From positions 1 through 64,000 of the forward strand of contig NZ_FNOS01000001.1 of NCBI RefSeq assembly GCF_900107115.1: a DNA stretch of 64,000 nucleotides, read 5' to 3'. This document shows positions 46,981 to 57,002 of the stretch, piece after piece. The stretch comes from Salimicrobium album. Lineage in GTDB: Bacteria; Bacillota; Bacilli; Bacillales; Halobacillaceae. Position 1 is the stretch's first letter; every line of letters starts with the position of its first letter. The translations under genes and the position numbers were made by a program. The notes under the pieces are model-generated. The model did no database searches, was not told the DNA's origin, and saw only the letters and a program-made list of their open reading frames with translations.

Positions 46981-47387
46981 CGTTTCGTATCTTTGATCAC
47001 TTTTTCCCTGTTTTTGAGATATCTGTACTGTTCGCTTGGTGTTTTACCACGTAAGTTCTCATCATTGGAGGCTTCCGCGATCAGTTCACTGCAAATCATC
47101 TGGTTCGGATCGTTCCATGGTTTTCCGTATTTAATGCCGTACCAGAAAAACAGTCTGAGATCGTAGCGTTTTTCGATGTGTTTCAGAGCTTTACGCGGGT
47201 CTCCTTCCACTTCGAGTACTTTGTAATCTTTCAAATCAAAGTGCCTTATCCGGACGCCTCCCGGAAAACGGGAATCGATAATGTGGTAATCCCCCACTTT
47301 AATAGCGTTATGACTCCACTTTCCTTTCGTGAAATACTGAATCAGTCGGGACAAAGGAGATGTGTTGCGCGAGAAATACAGTTCCAT
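46977..47387 (-). CDS. Permuted NlpC/P60 (YiiX/YebB-like) cysteine peptidase-type protein
   Basis: 136 residues. GKWSHNAIKVGDYHIID has the catalytic-type His, and QMICSELIAEA the Cys. The His-before-Cys order is that of circularly permuted papain-like NlpC/P60 proteins (YiiX/YebB, LRAT group). These act on lipids, peptides or amides, often unknown. No signal peptide, so it is probably cytosolic. GGAGGAATCC precedes the ATG. Confidence 0.72.
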   Translation of the reverse strand: MELYFSRNTSPLSRLIQYFTKGKWSHNAIKVGDYHIIDSRFPGGVRIRHFDLKDYKVLEVEGDPRKALKHIEKRYDLRLFFWYGIKYGKPWNDPNQMICSELIAEASNDENLRGKTPSEQYRYLKNREKVIKDTKR

Positions 47388-47625
47388 CCGGATTCCTCCT
47401 TTACGTAGTTTCCGAAAACGTCAACAATGTCATTGGAGATGCAGGCATCATCCCGCTTCAGTTTGAAACTTTACAGGTGTATCATACCACACCCTTTATT
47501 TGAAAAGCAGAGATACCTTCTTCATTTTTTATCACTATCCTCCAGTTTAACGAAAACCATAAAACAGGCAGAACCCTCGACTGGGCCCTGTCAGTTTTAT
47601 CCACCGAGCATTTAGACGAATGTTT

Positions 47626-47802
47626 TTATTTCTGCTGAAAAAGACTCAGTTTCCCCCGCTCATGCACATAAGGAGAGATAATCCCCTGAAGGAGTGTATC
47701 AGTAAGCTGTTCTTCGTTAGAAAACATATCTTCGTAAGCTTTTGTGAAAAATCCTTCGATTTCTTTTAAGGATCTATTCTTTTTCGAAGGATGTCCCCTC
47801 AT
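47626..47802 (-). CDS. 58-residue hypothetical protein
   Basis: A frame of 58 codons opens at an ATG preceded by GTGGAGACTT. The product is soluble and charged: RGHPSKKNRSLKEIEGFF at the start, TKAYEDMFSNEEQLTDTLL in the middle and LSLFQQK at the end, mostly predicted helix. Composition and ribosome binding site favour a real gene. It occupies the region where B. subtilis has ynzD, but I do not see the Spo0E-like motif. Family not recognised. Confidence 0.55.
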   Translation of the reverse strand: MRGHPSKKNRSLKEIEGFFTKAYEDMFSNEEQLTDTLLQGIISPYVHERGKLSLFQQK

Positions 47803-47890
47803 AAGTCTCCACTGATTTCCCCTCCATCCCCCCTTAAGAAGACATTTAAATGTAATTTATGTTACTTGCCAGCGTCTTCTCTGACAAAAC

Positions 47891-47940
47891 ACAAAAAAAC
47901 CTGCCCGCCATACCGGATAACCGGCAGGACGGGCAGGGAA
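47891..47940 (-). terminator. Terminator of yneF
   Basis: CCTGCCCG pairs with CGGGCAGG, with an inner CCGG/CCGG pairing. The A7 run at 47893 gives the T tract for leftward transcription. Confidence 0.85.
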
Positions 47941-47953
47941 GATGGAGCGGCGC

Positions 47954-48181
47954 TTACTTGTCCATCTGGTTGTTCATCTGTTTCATCATCTGGTTGATCT
48001 TCTTCTGTGAAGGTTTCTGACCCATTTGCATCATCAGTGTCCGCAGCATCTGTTCATTGATTGGAGGGTTTTTCTTCAAATAATTCATCATATATTTTCT
48101 GGCGATGAAAAAGCCTAAAGCCGCTCCTGCTATTAACGCGACTAATGCAATCAGAATAATCCATATAATTCCTAATTCCAT
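47954..48181 (-). CDS. yneF: UPF0154 membrane protein YneF
   Basis: 75 residues. One membrane helix ([20 protein letters not shown]) is followed by a basic cytosolic tail with [20 protein letters not shown], the UPF0154 signature. Function unknown. AAAGGGGAAAC precedes the ATG; the promoter at 48216-48244 is close to ideal. Confidence 0.93.
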   Translation of the reverse strand: MELGIIWIILIALVALIAGAALGFFIARKYMMNYLKKNPPINEQMLRTLMMQMGQKPSQKKINQMMKQMNNQMDK

Positions 48182-48215
48182 AATAAGTTTCCCCTTTCAT
48201 AATATATCCCATAAC

Positions 48216-48244
48216 AGTATAGTAAATTGAAACGGGGATTACAA
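48216..48244 (-). promoter_or_regulatory. Sigma-A promoter of yneF
   Basis: On the minus strand TTGTAA (48244-48239), a 17-bp spacer and TATACT (48221-48216). Confidence 0.7.
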
Positions 48245-48258
48245 TAGACGGGTGAACA

Positions 48259-48383
48259 GATGCACACAATATTTATGACTCAATAGTTTCGATCATAATT
48301 TCCGGCACCCGCCGAACACGTTTGAAAAATTTCAAAACTGTACCCGGGACCCGCTGCCGGACTGCAGTTCCCCAACGTTTCTC
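48259..48383 (-). ncRNA. Candidate structured RNA upstream of yneF
   Basis: A minus-strand promoter with a perfect TATAAT (48396-48391) and TTAAGC at 17-bp spacing (48419-48414) predicts a start near 48383. The transcript can fold. CCGGCA and TGCCGG close an outer stem, CCG..ACA and TGT..CGG an inner one, and TTTTGAAA/TTTCAAA a terminal hairpin (about 48300-48352). No small open frame with a ribosome binding site explains the GC-rich pairing, and no known riboswitch class was recognised. The yneF promoter lies further downstream, so it may be an independent small RNA or a long leader. Confidence 0.4.
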
Positions 48384-48490
48384 TACCTGTATTATACCAT
48401 ATCGTTCCTCCGGGCTTAAAACTCAAGACCTCGGATAACGGCTATGACTTCCACCCGTATAACTGCGGAAGTGAAGAGCCTTATGTAATA

Positions 48491-48524
48491 AACAGGAACT
48501 CCGGATAGTTTTCCGAAGTCCCCG
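48491..48524 (-). terminator. Terminator of tkt
   Basis: GGAACTCCGG pairs imperfectly with CCGAAGTCC around an eight-base loop, 10-40 bp beyond the tkt stop. Confidence 0.6.
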
Positions 48525-48533
48525 ATTCTTGCC

Positions 48534-50540
48534 CTACTTCACATAGCTTTCTACATGCTTCACAACATTTTCGACAGTAAAACCGAAGTTTTCAATAACG
48601 GTCGCTCCAGGTGCCGAAGCTCCGAAGCGGTCAATACCCACTACTTTACCGTCAAGACCGACGAAACGCTCCCAGCCAAAGGAAGAAGCCATTTCAATAG
48701 CTACGCGATTACGTACACTGTTCGGCAATACTTCTTCTTTATAGGCATCATTCTGAGCTTCGAAACGATCGAAGGAAGCCATGCTGACAACGCGGGCATC
48801 TACGCCTTTGCTCTTAAGCTCTTCTTTGGCTGCCATAGCCAGCTGCACTTCCGATCCGGAAGCCAGAAGAATGGTATCCGGTGTGTCTTTGTCGGAGTCA
48901 CTGAGTACGTAAGCTCCTTTTTTCACGCCTTCATAAGCTTTCTCTTTCGTCCCTTCCAGCGTCGGCAGTCCCTGCCTGGTCAACACGAGAGCTGTCGGGT
49001 TGGACGTGGATTCCAGTGCCAGTCTCCACGCCGCACTGGATTCGTTCCCGTCTGCCGGACGAATGACCGAGAGGTTCGGAATAGCCCGAAGTGCAGCCAG
49101 ATGTTCTACAGGTTCGTGAGTCGGGCCGTCTTCCCCTACAGCAATAGAGTCATGCGTGAACACATAATTCACCGGAAGATTCTGAATAGCCGACAAACGG
49201 AGAGACGGGCGCAGGTAGTCACTGAAAACGAAGAATGTGCCTCCGTATACTTTAAGGCCTCCGTGTAAAGCCATTCCGTTCAGAGCCGCTGCCATAGCGT
49301 GTTCACGGACACCGAACCAGATGTTTCTTCCTGCATAGTTATTTTTCGAAAAGTCTTCCTGCGCCTTGACCGTCGTCTTGTTGGAACCTGCAAGGTCGGC
49401 ACTTCCGCCGAAGAAGTAAGGGATTTTATCGGAAAGAGCGTTGATCGCTTCCCCGGACGTTGCACGGGTGGCCGCTTTGTCACTGGACGTGTCGTAAGCA
49501 GGGAGAACCTGTTCCCAATCTTCCGGAAGTTCACCTTTGATGGCTTTTTCAAGTTCTTCGGCCAGCTCAGGGTTAGCTTTTCTGTATTCTTCGAACTGCT
49601 TATTCCATTCTTCCTCTTTCTTCTCCCCGCGTTTTTGGATCTTTTCCTGGAAGTCTTCATAAACTTCATCAGGCACATAGAACGATTCTTCGTATTCCCA
49701 GCCATAGTAGTCTTTCGTCTGCTGCACTTCGTCTTCCCCAAGAGGTGCTCCGTGCGCATCCGCTTTACCCGATTTGTTCGGTGCACCGTAGCCGATGACG
49801 GTTTTCACTTCGATCATCGTCGGCTGTTCGGTATTTTTCTTCGCTTTATCGAGTGCATCGGTGATAGCTTTCGTATCATTTCCGTCTTCTACACGCAGCA
49901 CCTGCCAGCCATAGGCTTCGTATCTCTTCTCTACGCTTTCACTGAACGCACGGTTCAGCTCCCCGTCAAGAGAGATGTCATTGGAATCATATAGTACTAT
50001 GAGTTTTCCGAGACCGAGGTGACCCGCAAGAGACGCGGATTCCTGAGATACACCTTCCATAAGGTCTCCATCACTGCAGATGACATACGTATTATGATCA
50101 ATGATCGAATGTTTATCTGTATTGTAGTTGGCCGAAAGATGGGCTTCCGCCATCGCGAACCCGGTAGCCATGGCAATACCCTGGCCGAGCGGTCCGGTCG
50201 TAGCTTCCACGCCATGCGTATGCCCCACTTCCGGATGTCCGGGCGTTTTGGAATCCCACTGGCGGAAATTTTTGATATCATCCATCGTTACGTCGTATCC
50301 GGAAAGATGAAGCAGACTGTACTGCAACATGGATCCGTGACCTGCCGAGAGTACAAACCGATCACGGTTGAACCAGTCGGAGTTCTTCGGGTTGTGCTCC
50401 ATATACTCCGTCCAGAGTTTGTAAGCCATAGGCGCCGTGCCCATCGGCATACCAGGATGCCCCGAACTCGCTTTTTCCACTGCGTCGATCGTCAGTGTAC
50501 GAATAGTATTAATAGACTTCTGTTCAATATCTTTAGTCAA
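48534..50540 (-). CDS. tkt: Transketolase
   Basis: 668 residues. [35 protein letters not shown], the thiamine diphosphate motif [20 protein letters not shown] and [16 protein letters not shown] are conserved transketolase segments. It exchanges two-carbon units in the pentose phosphate pathway. The start is uncertain. AAAGGGG is correctly spaced for a TTG at 50540, while an ATG two codons earlier (50546) is only about one base from it. B. subtilis Tkt aligns equally well with either. Confidence 0.95.
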   Translation of the reverse strand: MTKDIEQKSINTIRTLTIDAVEKASSGHPGMPMGTAPMAYKLWTEYMEHNPKNSDWFNRDRFVLSAGHGSMLQYSLLHLSGYDVTMDDIKNFRQWDSKTPGHPEVGHTHGVEATTGPLGQGIAMATGFAMAEAHLSANYNTDKHSIIDHNTYVICSDGDLMEGVSQESASLAGHLGLGKLIVLYDSNDISLDGELNRAFSESVEKRYEAYGWQVLRVEDGNDTKAITDALDKAKKNTEQPTMIEVKTVIGYGAPNKSGKADAHGAPLGEDEVQQTKDYYGWEYEESFYVPDEVYEDFQEKIQKRGEKKEEEWNKQFEEYRKANPELAEELEKAIKGELPEDWEQVLPAYDTSSDKAATRATSGEAINALSDKIPYFFGGSADLAGSNKTTVKAQEDFSKNNYAGRNIWFGVREHAMAAALNGMALHGGLKVYGGTFFVFSDYLRPSLRLSAIQNLPVNYVFTHDSIAVGEDGPTHEPVEHLAALRAIPNLSVIRPADGNESSAAWRLALESTSNPTALVLTRQGLPTLEGTKEKAYEGVKKGAYVLSDSDKDTPDTILLASGSEVQLAMAAKEELKSKGVDARVVSMASFDRFEAQNDAYKEEVLPNSVRNRVAIEMASSFGWERFVGLDGKVVGIDRFGASAPGATVIENFGFTVENVVKHVESYVK

Positions 50541-50633
50541 TGCCATTCCCCTTTCTGATGCGGAATATGTAACAAGTATAATCCTATAATGAAATAGGTT
50601 TCGTAGCAAGTCAGTAAACCGCTTTCACACAAA

Positions 50634-50659
50634 AAACCTGCGATTCCCGCAGGTTTTTA
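50634..50659 (-). terminator. Terminator of ynzC
   Basis: AAAAACCTGC pairs with GCAGGTTTTT around a six-base loop, at the ynzC stop. Confidence 0.88.
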
Positions 50660-50890
50660 ATGTTTTTTCTCATTCTGCTGCATACGTTTCACTTTCTCCG
50701 GAGTAACGTCCTGTCCTTCCGGATCGATGACCGTCATGCCTTTTAAATGGTTCTTAAAAGATTTTCTCACGTTCTGTAAATATTCCTGACGCAATTCATG
50801 CTGTTCGTTCTGCTCTTCAGAAGAAAGGCCCTGCTCTTTTTTCTTATTAGCTAAAGCGTTTATACGATCAAGCTTGTGTTGTGCCAACAT
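50657..50890 (-). CDS. ynzC: DUF896 protein YnzC
   Basis: 77 residues. LDRINALANKKKEQGLSSEE and EQHELRQEYLQNVRKSFKNH match DUF896 (YnzC), a two-helix cytosolic protein that is part of the yneA-yneB-ynzC SOS operon in B. subtilis. It is 48 bp downstream of the resolvase gene here. Confidence 0.92.
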   Translation of the reverse strand: MLAQHKLDRINALANKKKEQGLSSEEQNEQHELRQEYLQNVRKSFKNHLKGMTVIDPEGQDVTPEKVKRMQQNEKKH

Positions 50891-50938
50891 GTTTTGTCAC
50901 CTCTTTACTTACCCTGTATATACTGAAGGGTATTATCT

Positions 50939-51643
<705 letters not shown>

Positions 51644-51739
51644 TTAAACACTGGAAACCATTGCAATGTATAGGAAAACCAGACTCAGAATGAACAGAAC
51701 GATATGAGTAAGATCCTGCTTGGATAATTTATGAAACAT
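51644..51739 (-). CDS. SOS-controlled 31-residue membrane peptide in the yneA position
   Basis: ATG at 51739 preceded by CGGGAGG at ideal spacing; stop at 51644. The peptide is MFHKLSKQDLTH followed by one hydrophobic helix (residues 13-28) and a VSSV end. It occupies the place of yneA, the SOS cell-division inhibitor (about 105 residues, helix plus LysM domain), between LexA boxes and yneB, but has no LysM domain. It may inhibit division through its membrane segment alone, as the helices of YneA and SosA matter for their activity. The function is inferred from location. Confidence 0.72.
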   Translation of the reverse strand: MFHKLSKQDLTHIVLFILSLVFLYIAMVSSV

Positions 51740-51754
51740 GGAATACCTCCCGAT

Positions 51755-51768
51755 AGAACTATTGTTCC
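51755..51768. promoter_or_regulatory. LexA box 1 of the lexA/SOS operon region
   Basis: AGAACTATTGTTCC, an intact GAACnnnnGTTC operator 16 bp upstream of the peptide start. Confidence 0.8.
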
Positions 51769-51770
51769 TT

Positions 51771-51784
51771 AGAACTTATGTTCG
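51771..51784. promoter_or_regulatory. LexA box 2
   Basis: AGAACTTATGTTCG, an intact GAACnnnnGTTC operator three bases from box 1. Confidence 0.82.
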
Positions 51785-51802
51785 TGTAAATATCATTATA
51801 TA

Positions 51803-51816
51803 CGAACTATTGTTCC
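51803..51816. promoter_or_regulatory. LexA box 3
   Basis: CGAACTATTGTTCC, matching the consensus CGAACnnnnGTTYC; it can serve lexA and the divergent operon. Confidence 0.85.
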
Positions 51817-51832
51817 TGTCAACACAAAAGTT

Positions 51833-51846
51833 CGAACGCCTGTTTG
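51833..51846. promoter_or_regulatory. Weak LexA-like box 4, close to lexA
   Basis: CGAACGCCTGTTTG has the left half intact and one change in the right half. Confidence 0.45.
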
Positions 51847-51907
51847 TATTCCGGCATCCTACGTGCTACAATATATGTAATAAATTTTCTATACAGGATG
51901 TGACATT

Positions 51908-52531
51908 ATGACTAACCTATCCAAACGACAGCAGGAAATATTGAATTTCATAAAACAGGAAGTGATCGACAAAGGATATCCCCCGTCCGTCAGGGAAATC
52001 GGTAAGTACGTAGGTCTTGCTTCCAGTTCTACCGTACACGGCCACCTCGCGAGACTGGAAAAAAAAGGTTTCATTCGGAGAGACCCGACGAAACCGCGGG
52101 CGATCGAAGTGATAGACCTGGAGGAAGGTACTAAAATCCCTAAAGGGGAAGCGACGTTCGCTCCCGTGATCGGTAAAGTAACCGCCGGTGTTCCTATAAC
52201 TGCAGTGGAGAACATCGAAGAATATCTTCCGGTGCCGGATACGATAAGCAGCACGGAGGAAGATACTTTCATACTCGTCATCCAGGGAGAGAGTATGATA
52301 GAAGCCGGCGTTCTTGACGGAGACAAGGTAATCGTCCGTAAGCAGAACACCGCTCAAAACGGAGATATCGTTGTCGGTATGACAGAAGAGGGAGAAGCTA
52401 CAGTGAAGCGATTCTTCAAAGAAGCGGATCACGTACGCCTTCAGCCGGAAAACTCCTCCATGGAGCCTATTCTTCTCGATGACGTCACCATCCTCGGGAA
52501 AGTGGTCGGATTATTCAGGAACGTACACTGA
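51908..52531 (+). CDS. lexA: LexA repressor
   Basis: 207 residues. The N-terminal helix-turn-helix ([20 protein letters not shown]) is followed by the self-cleavage site Ala-Gly in [11 protein letters not shown] and the catalytic Ser ([15 protein letters not shown]) and Lys ([10 protein letters not shown]). It represses SOS genes until RecA filaments trigger cleavage. Upstream lie three strong LexA boxes and one weak one. The ATG is 51908. Confidence 0.97.
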   Translation: MTNLSKRQQEILNFIKQEVIDKGYPPSVREIGKYVGLASSSTVHGHLARLEKKGFIRRDPTKPRAIEVIDLEEGTKIPKGEATFAPVIGKVTAGVPITAVENIEEYLPVPDTISSTEEDTFILVIQGESMIEAGVLDGDKVIVRKQNTAQNGDIVVGMTEEGEATVKRFFKEADHVRLQPENSSMEPILLDDVTILGKVVGLFRNVH

Positions 52532-52554
52532 ACAGCTTCCCCATTACACACTTA

Positions 52555-52590
52555 AAAATCCTCCATTACCGGCCGGTAATGGAGGATTTT
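52555..52590. terminator. Palindromic terminator after lexA
   Basis: AAAATCCTCCATTACCGG is repeated as its reverse complement without a spacer, giving a long perfect stem with A and T ends. Confidence 0.85.
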
Positions 52591-52662
52591 CATTTTAGTT
52601 TTATGGTCATGTAAATCTTAAACGCTCTCAACGGAAATTCCCCTGAGAGAGAGAGGTTCCCA

Positions 52663-53994
52663 TTAATACGTCTGCAGATACTGTTCCCTCTCCCAAGGGT
52701 GTACCTGGGTACGGAACATGTTCCACTCGATTTCTTTCGCTTCGATAAAGTGCTCATACAGGTGTTCGCCCAACGCCTTCACCATCACGTCATTCTTCTT
52801 AAGTTCCTGAAGTGCATCATACAGCGTAGCCGGGAGATCGGTCACTCCCGCTTCTCTGCGCTCTTCCTCATCCATCACGTAAATGTTGCGATCCACCGGT
52901 TCAGGCACTTCCAGTTTGTTCTCGATACCGTCGAGACCCGCAGCAAGCAGAGCGGCCATCCCCATATACGGGTTGGCAGCCGGATCGACACTGCGTACTT
53001 CGATACGTGTACTCACTCCGCGGGACGTCGGAACGCGGATGAGCGGACTTCTGTTCTGGGATGACCAGGCTACGTACGAAGGAGCTTCGTATCCCGGAAC
53101 GAGACGCTTATAGGAATTCACTATCGGGTTGGTTATTGCCGTGAAAGCCATGGCGTGCTTCAGAATACCGGCAGTAAACTGGTAAGCTACTTCCGAGAGC
53201 TGTTCTTTGCCGTTCTCATCGAAGAAAGCATTTCCTTCTTCCGTGAATAGAGACATGTTTGCGTGCATACCGGAACCGTTCACTCCGAAGAGAGGTTTAG
53301 GCATAAACGTTGCATGCAGACCGTGTTTACGGGCGATGGTTTTTACAACGAGTTTAAACGTCTGGATATCGTCACAGTGCTTCACTGCTTCCGAATATTT
53401 AAAGTCGATTTCATGCTGCCCGGGAGCGACTTCGTGGTGGGAAGCTTCGATTTCGAAACCCATCTCCTCAAGCTCCAGTACGATATCCCGTCGACAGTTC
53501 TCCCCGAGGTCGGTCGGAGCAAGGTCGAAGTAGCCGCCTTTATCGTTCAGTTCAAGGGTAGGATTCATGTTTTCATCCATCTTGAACAGGAAAAATTCCG
53601 GTTCGGTACCAAGGTTGAAAGCGGAGAAACCGAGTTCTTCCATTCTTTTCAGGTTGCGCTTCAGGTTATAGCGGGGGCATCCTTCGAATGGAGTACCGTC
53701 CGTGTTGTAAATGTCACAGATGAATCGTGCCACTTTCCCTTTCTCGGAAGTCCATGGAAGTACGAGAAAAGAATCGAAATCCGGTACCAGATACATATCG
53801 GACTCCTCGATTCGTACGAATCCTTCAATGGAAGAACCGTCGAACATCATCACTCCATCCAGAGCTTTGTCGAGCTGGCTGAACGGGATCTCCACGTTTT
53901 TAATAATACCGAGCATATCCGTAAACTGCAGACGGATGAATTTGACGTTCTCTTCCTCGATCTTCTTGTAAATTTCTTCTCTTGTTAAGCCCAT
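52663..53994 (-). CDS. glnA: Glutamine synthetase, type I-alpha
   Basis: 443 residues, the Bacillus I-alpha length. [30 protein letters not shown] and [18 protein letters not shown] are conserved active-site segments, and the glutamate flap and R ([20 protein letters not shown]) are present. No adenylylation site region is expected in this class. It is the second gene of glnRA. ATG at 53994 after GGGAGG. Confidence 0.97.
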   Translation of the reverse strand: MGLTREEIYKKIEEENVKFIRLQFTDMLGIIKNVEIPFSQLDKALDGVMMFDGSSIEGFVRIEESDMYLVPDFDSFLVLPWTSEKGKVARFICDIYNTDGTPFEGCPRYNLKRNLKRMEELGFSAFNLGTEPEFFLFKMDENMNPTLELNDKGGYFDLAPTDLGENCRRDIVLELEEMGFEIEASHHEVAPGQHEIDFKYSEAVKHCDDIQTFKLVVKTIARKHGLHATFMPKPLFGVNGSGMHANMSLFTEEGNAFFDENGKEQLSEVAYQFTAGILKHAMAFTAITNPIVNSYKRLVPGYEAPSYVAWSSQNRSPLIRVPTSRGVSTRIEVRSVDPAANPYMGMAALLAAGLDGIENKLEVPEPVDRNIYVMDEEERREAGVTDLPATLYDALQELKKNDVMVKALGEHLYEHFIEAKEIEWNMFRTQVHPWEREQYLQTY

Positions 53995-54012
53995 GCGTGT
54001 GCCTCCCATAAT

Positions 54013-54417
54013 TTAGTGAAAGAATCTTGATAATTCTCCCTGTCTGAGTCCAAAATTTCCTTTTCCTGCATCATTCTCAATTTCCTTACGAAGCATTTTC
54101 CGTAACTCTTTTTCGCTGAGCTGATGGTAGACTTCCTGTACTTCCCCGGGTTTGTAATCAGGGCGGGGCGTTTCCTGTTTCAAATCGAACACCTGCCTGA
54201 TACCCGCAAGATTGACCCCTTTTTCTACAAGTGATTTAATCTCAAGAAGCCGGTCTACATCATTAAACGAAAACAGTCGCTGATTCCCTTTGGAACGGGC
54301 CGGAGTCACCAGCCCATTCTGCTCGTAATAACGAATTTGCCTCGGAGTGAGGGCAGTAAGGGATTGGACGATTCCCATAGAAAACAGCGGCATGGAACGT
54401 CGTACTTCATCACTCAC
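54013..54417 (-). CDS. glnR: MerR-family nitrogen regulator GlnR
   Basis: 134 residues. PLFSMGIVQSLTALTPRQIR, YYEQNGLVTPARSKGNQRLF and a C-terminal region ending QGELSRFFH identify GlnR; the tail mediates feedback by glutamine synthetase. The GTG at 54417 follows GGAGGGGGT. A GlnR box sits upstream, so it is autoregulated. Confidence 0.95.
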   Translation of the reverse strand: MSDEVRRSMPLFSMGIVQSLTALTPRQIRYYEQNGLVTPARSKGNQRLFSFNDVDRLLEIKSLVEKGVNLAGIRQVFDLKQETPRPDYKPGEVQEVYHQLSEKELRKMLRKEIENDAGKGNFGLRQGELSRFFH

Positions 54418-54449
54418 TTCTGCCACCCCCTCCAAGAATTCTTACTATT

Positions 54450-54477
54450 ATTATAATTCAAAACAAACAATTGTCAA
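54450..54477 (-). promoter_or_regulatory. Promoter of glnRA
   Basis: Minus strand: TTGACA (54477-54472), a 16-bp spacer and TATAAT (54455-54450). Confidence 0.85.
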
Positions 54478-54481
54478 GCGA

Positions 54482-54498
54482 TGTCAGGAAAGTTGACA
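54482..54498 (-). promoter_or_regulatory. GlnR/TnrA box of glnRA
   Basis: TGTCAGGAAAGTTGACA is a perfect match to TGTNAN7TNACA. It lies 4 bp upstream of the -35 box. Confidence 0.88.
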
Positions 54499-54502
54499 TG
54501 AA

Positions 54503-54530
54503 AAAAGCCGGAGTATTCCGGCTTCCTTTC
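54503..54530 (-). terminator. Terminator of ynbB
   Basis: AAGCCGG, a six-base loop and CCGGCTT; the A run at 54501-54506 is the T tract of the leftward transcript. Confidence 0.82.
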
Positions 54531-54538
54531 GTAGTGCC

Positions 54539-55759
54539 CTACGACGTAACAGCATTTACGGCACGCCGCACTGCTATTTTCACGTGTTCCGCCGTTAGTC
54601 CTCCCTGGACAAAAGCCATGTAGGGAGGCCGGAGCGGGCCGTCTGCTGTCAGTTCAAGGCTCGCACCCTGAATAAACGTGCCGGCCGCCATAATGACGTC
54701 GGAATCATATCCCGGAAGCGGGCCCGGTTCCGGAAGGGCGAAGGCATTTACCGGTGAAGCTTTCTGGATCTCCCGGCAGAAATCGACCATCTGCTCCGCA
54801 TTGTCGAAGTACACTGTCTGAATCAGGTCCGTACGGTATTCATCATAGGACGGTTTTGTCCGGAATCCGTAACTATCCAGATATTTCGCCGTGTAAACCG
54901 CTCCTTTCAGAGCTTCCCCGACTACGTGGGGGGCGATGAATATACCCTGGTACATCTCCTGCAGAACGGAAAGCGTGGCACCCATTTCCTTGCCGAGTCC
55001 TGGAGCCGTCAGCCGGTGTGCACAGGCAGTAATCAGTTCTTTCCGCCCGGCTATGTATCCGCCCGTACGTACAATACCGCCGCCGGGGTTCTTGATGAGG
55101 GAGCCTGCGATCAGATCGGCTCCCGCTTCCAGTGGTTCCGCTTTCTCTACAAATTCCCCGTAACAATTGTCCACAAAAACAATCGCATCAGGTTTCACTG
55201 TTTTTATTTCCTTTACCATTCCTTCAATATCCTCAATAGTAAAAGAAGGTCTGTCTGCATACCCCTTGGACCTCTGGATGGCTACCATTTTCGTTCGTGA
55301 AGTGATGACTTCCCGGAAACGCTCTGCATCCACCTCCCCTTCTTTTAAAGGTAAGGCACGATAACTGATGCCGAAGTCGTGCAGGGATCCGTGGTCTGCT
55401 CCTTCCCCGGCAGGTACAATTACTTCACGGAGAGTGTCATAGGGTTCGCCCGTCACATACAGAAGCTCATCCCCCGGACGGAGAACACCGAAAAAAGCGG
55501 TGGAAATCGCATGGGTACCCGAAACGAGCTGAGGTCTGACAAGCGCATCTTCAGCTCCGAATATTTCCGCATAAACTCCTTCGAGCGTATCTCTTCCTTC
55601 ATCGTCATAGCCATAGCCTGTCTCCGAATGGAAATGACGATCCGCTACGTTCTGATTTTGAAAAGCATCCAGCACTTTTTCCTGATTATGCAGCACAACG
55701 TCCTCGATCTTTTCTTTGTAAGGACGGACTTCCTCTTCTATATTCACAATATCATTCAT
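54539..55759 (-). CDS. ynbB: YnbB, PLP-dependent methionine gamma-lyase-like (aluminium resistance family)
   Basis: 406 residues. GYGYDDEGRDTLEGVYAEIF, VRPQLVSGTHAISTAFFG and ADLIAGSLIKNPGGGIVRTG (with the PLP lysine in SLIKNPGGG) match the aluminium-resistance protein family, a fold type I PLP group near cystathionine gamma-lyases. Activity unknown. It overlaps hflX by 8 bp and precedes glnRA as in B. subtilis. Confidence 0.92.
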   Translation of the reverse strand: MNDIVNIEEEVRPYKEKIEDVVLHNQEKVLDAFQNQNVADRHFHSETGYGYDDEGRDTLEGVYAEIFGAEDALVRPQLVSGTHAISTAFFGVLRPGDELLYVTGEPYDTLREVIVPAGEGADHGSLHDFGISYRALPLKEGEVDAERFREVITSRTKMVAIQRSKGYADRPSFTIEDIEGMVKEIKTVKPDAIVFVDNCYGEFVEKAEPLEAGADLIAGSLIKNPGGGIVRTGGYIAGRKELITACAHRLTAPGLGKEMGATLSVLQEMYQGIFIAPHVVGEALKGAVYTAKYLDSYGFRTKPSYDEYRTDLIQTVYFDNAEQMVDFCREIQKASPVNAFALPEPGPLPGYDSDVIMAAGTFIQGASLELTADGPLRPPYMAFVQGGLTAEHVKIAVRRAVNAVTS

Positions 55760-57002
55760 CTTTATGCTCCTTCGGTATTACTTTATCCCTCAAAGGGTGC
55801 AGAGGGTCAATATATCCGCGCACTACGTACTCCCCGCGATCTTCAAGGAATTCACGTACGTAAACGAGCGTGTTAAGCTCCAGTGTTTTTAAGAATTTAC
55901 CTTCTTCCGCTTTCACATACGTATGGTAGGGATCCCAGTTTTCCGATAGTACTTCTTCAATTGCCGATAATACGTCCCCGACTCCTCTGTCATCTTTAAA
56001 GGAAGTCTGGACCGACGGCTTTTCCATCGGTGTAAATGGTCCCTCCACCTTATCCTGCTTATTATAAACGGTAAGCCGTGGCAAATTCTCGGCTCCAAGT
56101 TCTTCAAGAAGAGAGAGGACCGTTTTTTCATGCTGGTCATGATCGGAGGCCGAGGCATCCACGATGTGCAGAATGAAGTCGGCTTCCGTCACTTCTTCGA
56201 GAGTGGAACGGAAGGCGGCAATCAATGTTGTAGGCAGGTGCTGTATGAAACCTACCGTATCGGACATGAGAACTTCGAGCCCCGATGGGAGCTGGGTCTG
56301 CCGCGTCAACGGATCGAGTGTAGCGAACAGCTTATCCTCCTGCAGAGAATCGGCGGAAGTTATTTTATTGAAAAAGGTCGTCTTTCCGGCGTTCGTATAT
56401 CCGACGATCGCCACCTGAAACGCACTGTTCTCTTTCCTTCGTTCTCTGTATTGCTTCCTGTGCTCCACGACCTGATCGAGTCTCGTCCTTACATCACGGA
56501 TCCTCCTTCTGATGTGGCGGCGGTCCGTTTCCAGCTTCGTTTCCCCAGGGCCTCGCGTACCTATTCCGCCTCCAAGTCTCGACAACTGAACGCCCTGACC
56601 CGACAGTCTCGGGAGGAGGTATTGTAACTGGGCAAGTTCCACCTGCAGTTTACCTTCTTTAGTTTTGGCCCTATATGCAAAAATGTCCAGAATCAGCTGG
56701 CTTCTGTCTATTACTCTGACTTCCAGTCGGTTCGTAATGTTTCGGAGCTGAGTCGGTGACAGTTCATCATTGATGATTACCAGTTCAATATCATCTTCCT
56801 CTATAACACCTCTCGCTTCTTCCAGCTTCCCGTCGCCAAGATAATGAGCTTTATGAGGTTTTTCCAGCTGCTGGACAAGTACACTCACAACTTCTCCCCC
56901 GGCAGTTTTTGTTAAATCTTTCAGTTCTTCCAGTGAATAATCGAATGTTTCTTTTTTTCTCGGGTCTTTTCTTGCTAAAATCAACGCCTTCTCTTTATCC
57001 AA
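55752..57002 (-). CDS. hflX: Ribosome-associated GTPase HflX (YnbA)
   Basis: 416 residues. The N-terminal HflX domain (VQQLEKPHKAHYLGDGKLEE, ELSPTQLRNITNRLEVRVID) and glycine-rich segment GGGIGTRGPGETKLETDRR are followed by the G domain (VGYTNAGKTTFFNKI near residue 200, VLMSDTVGFIQHLPT, VYNKQD). It rescues or splits stalled ribosomes under stress. In B. subtilis spoVK and other genes lie between it and hfq; here there is only a 190-bp gap. Confidence 0.95.
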   Translation of the reverse strand: MDKEKALILARKDPRKKETFDYSLEELKDLTKTAGGEVVSVLVQQLEKPHKAHYLGDGKLEEARGVIEEDDIELVIINDELSPTQLRNITNRLEVRVIDRSQLILDIFAYRAKTKEGKLQVELAQLQYLLPRLSGQGVQLSRLGGGIGTRGPGETKLETDRRHIRRRIRDVRTRLDQVVEHRKQYRERRKENSAFQVAIVGYTNAGKTTFFNKITSADSLQEDKLFATLDPLTRQTQLPSGLEVLMSDTVGFIQHLPTTLIAAFRSTLEEVTEADFILHIVDASASDHDQHEKTVLSLLEELGAENLPRLTVYNKQDKVEGPFTPMEKPSVQTSFKDDRGVGDVLSAIEEVLSENWDPYHTYVKAEEGKFLKTLELNTLVYVREFLEDRGEYVVRGYIDPLHPLRDKVIPKEHKDE

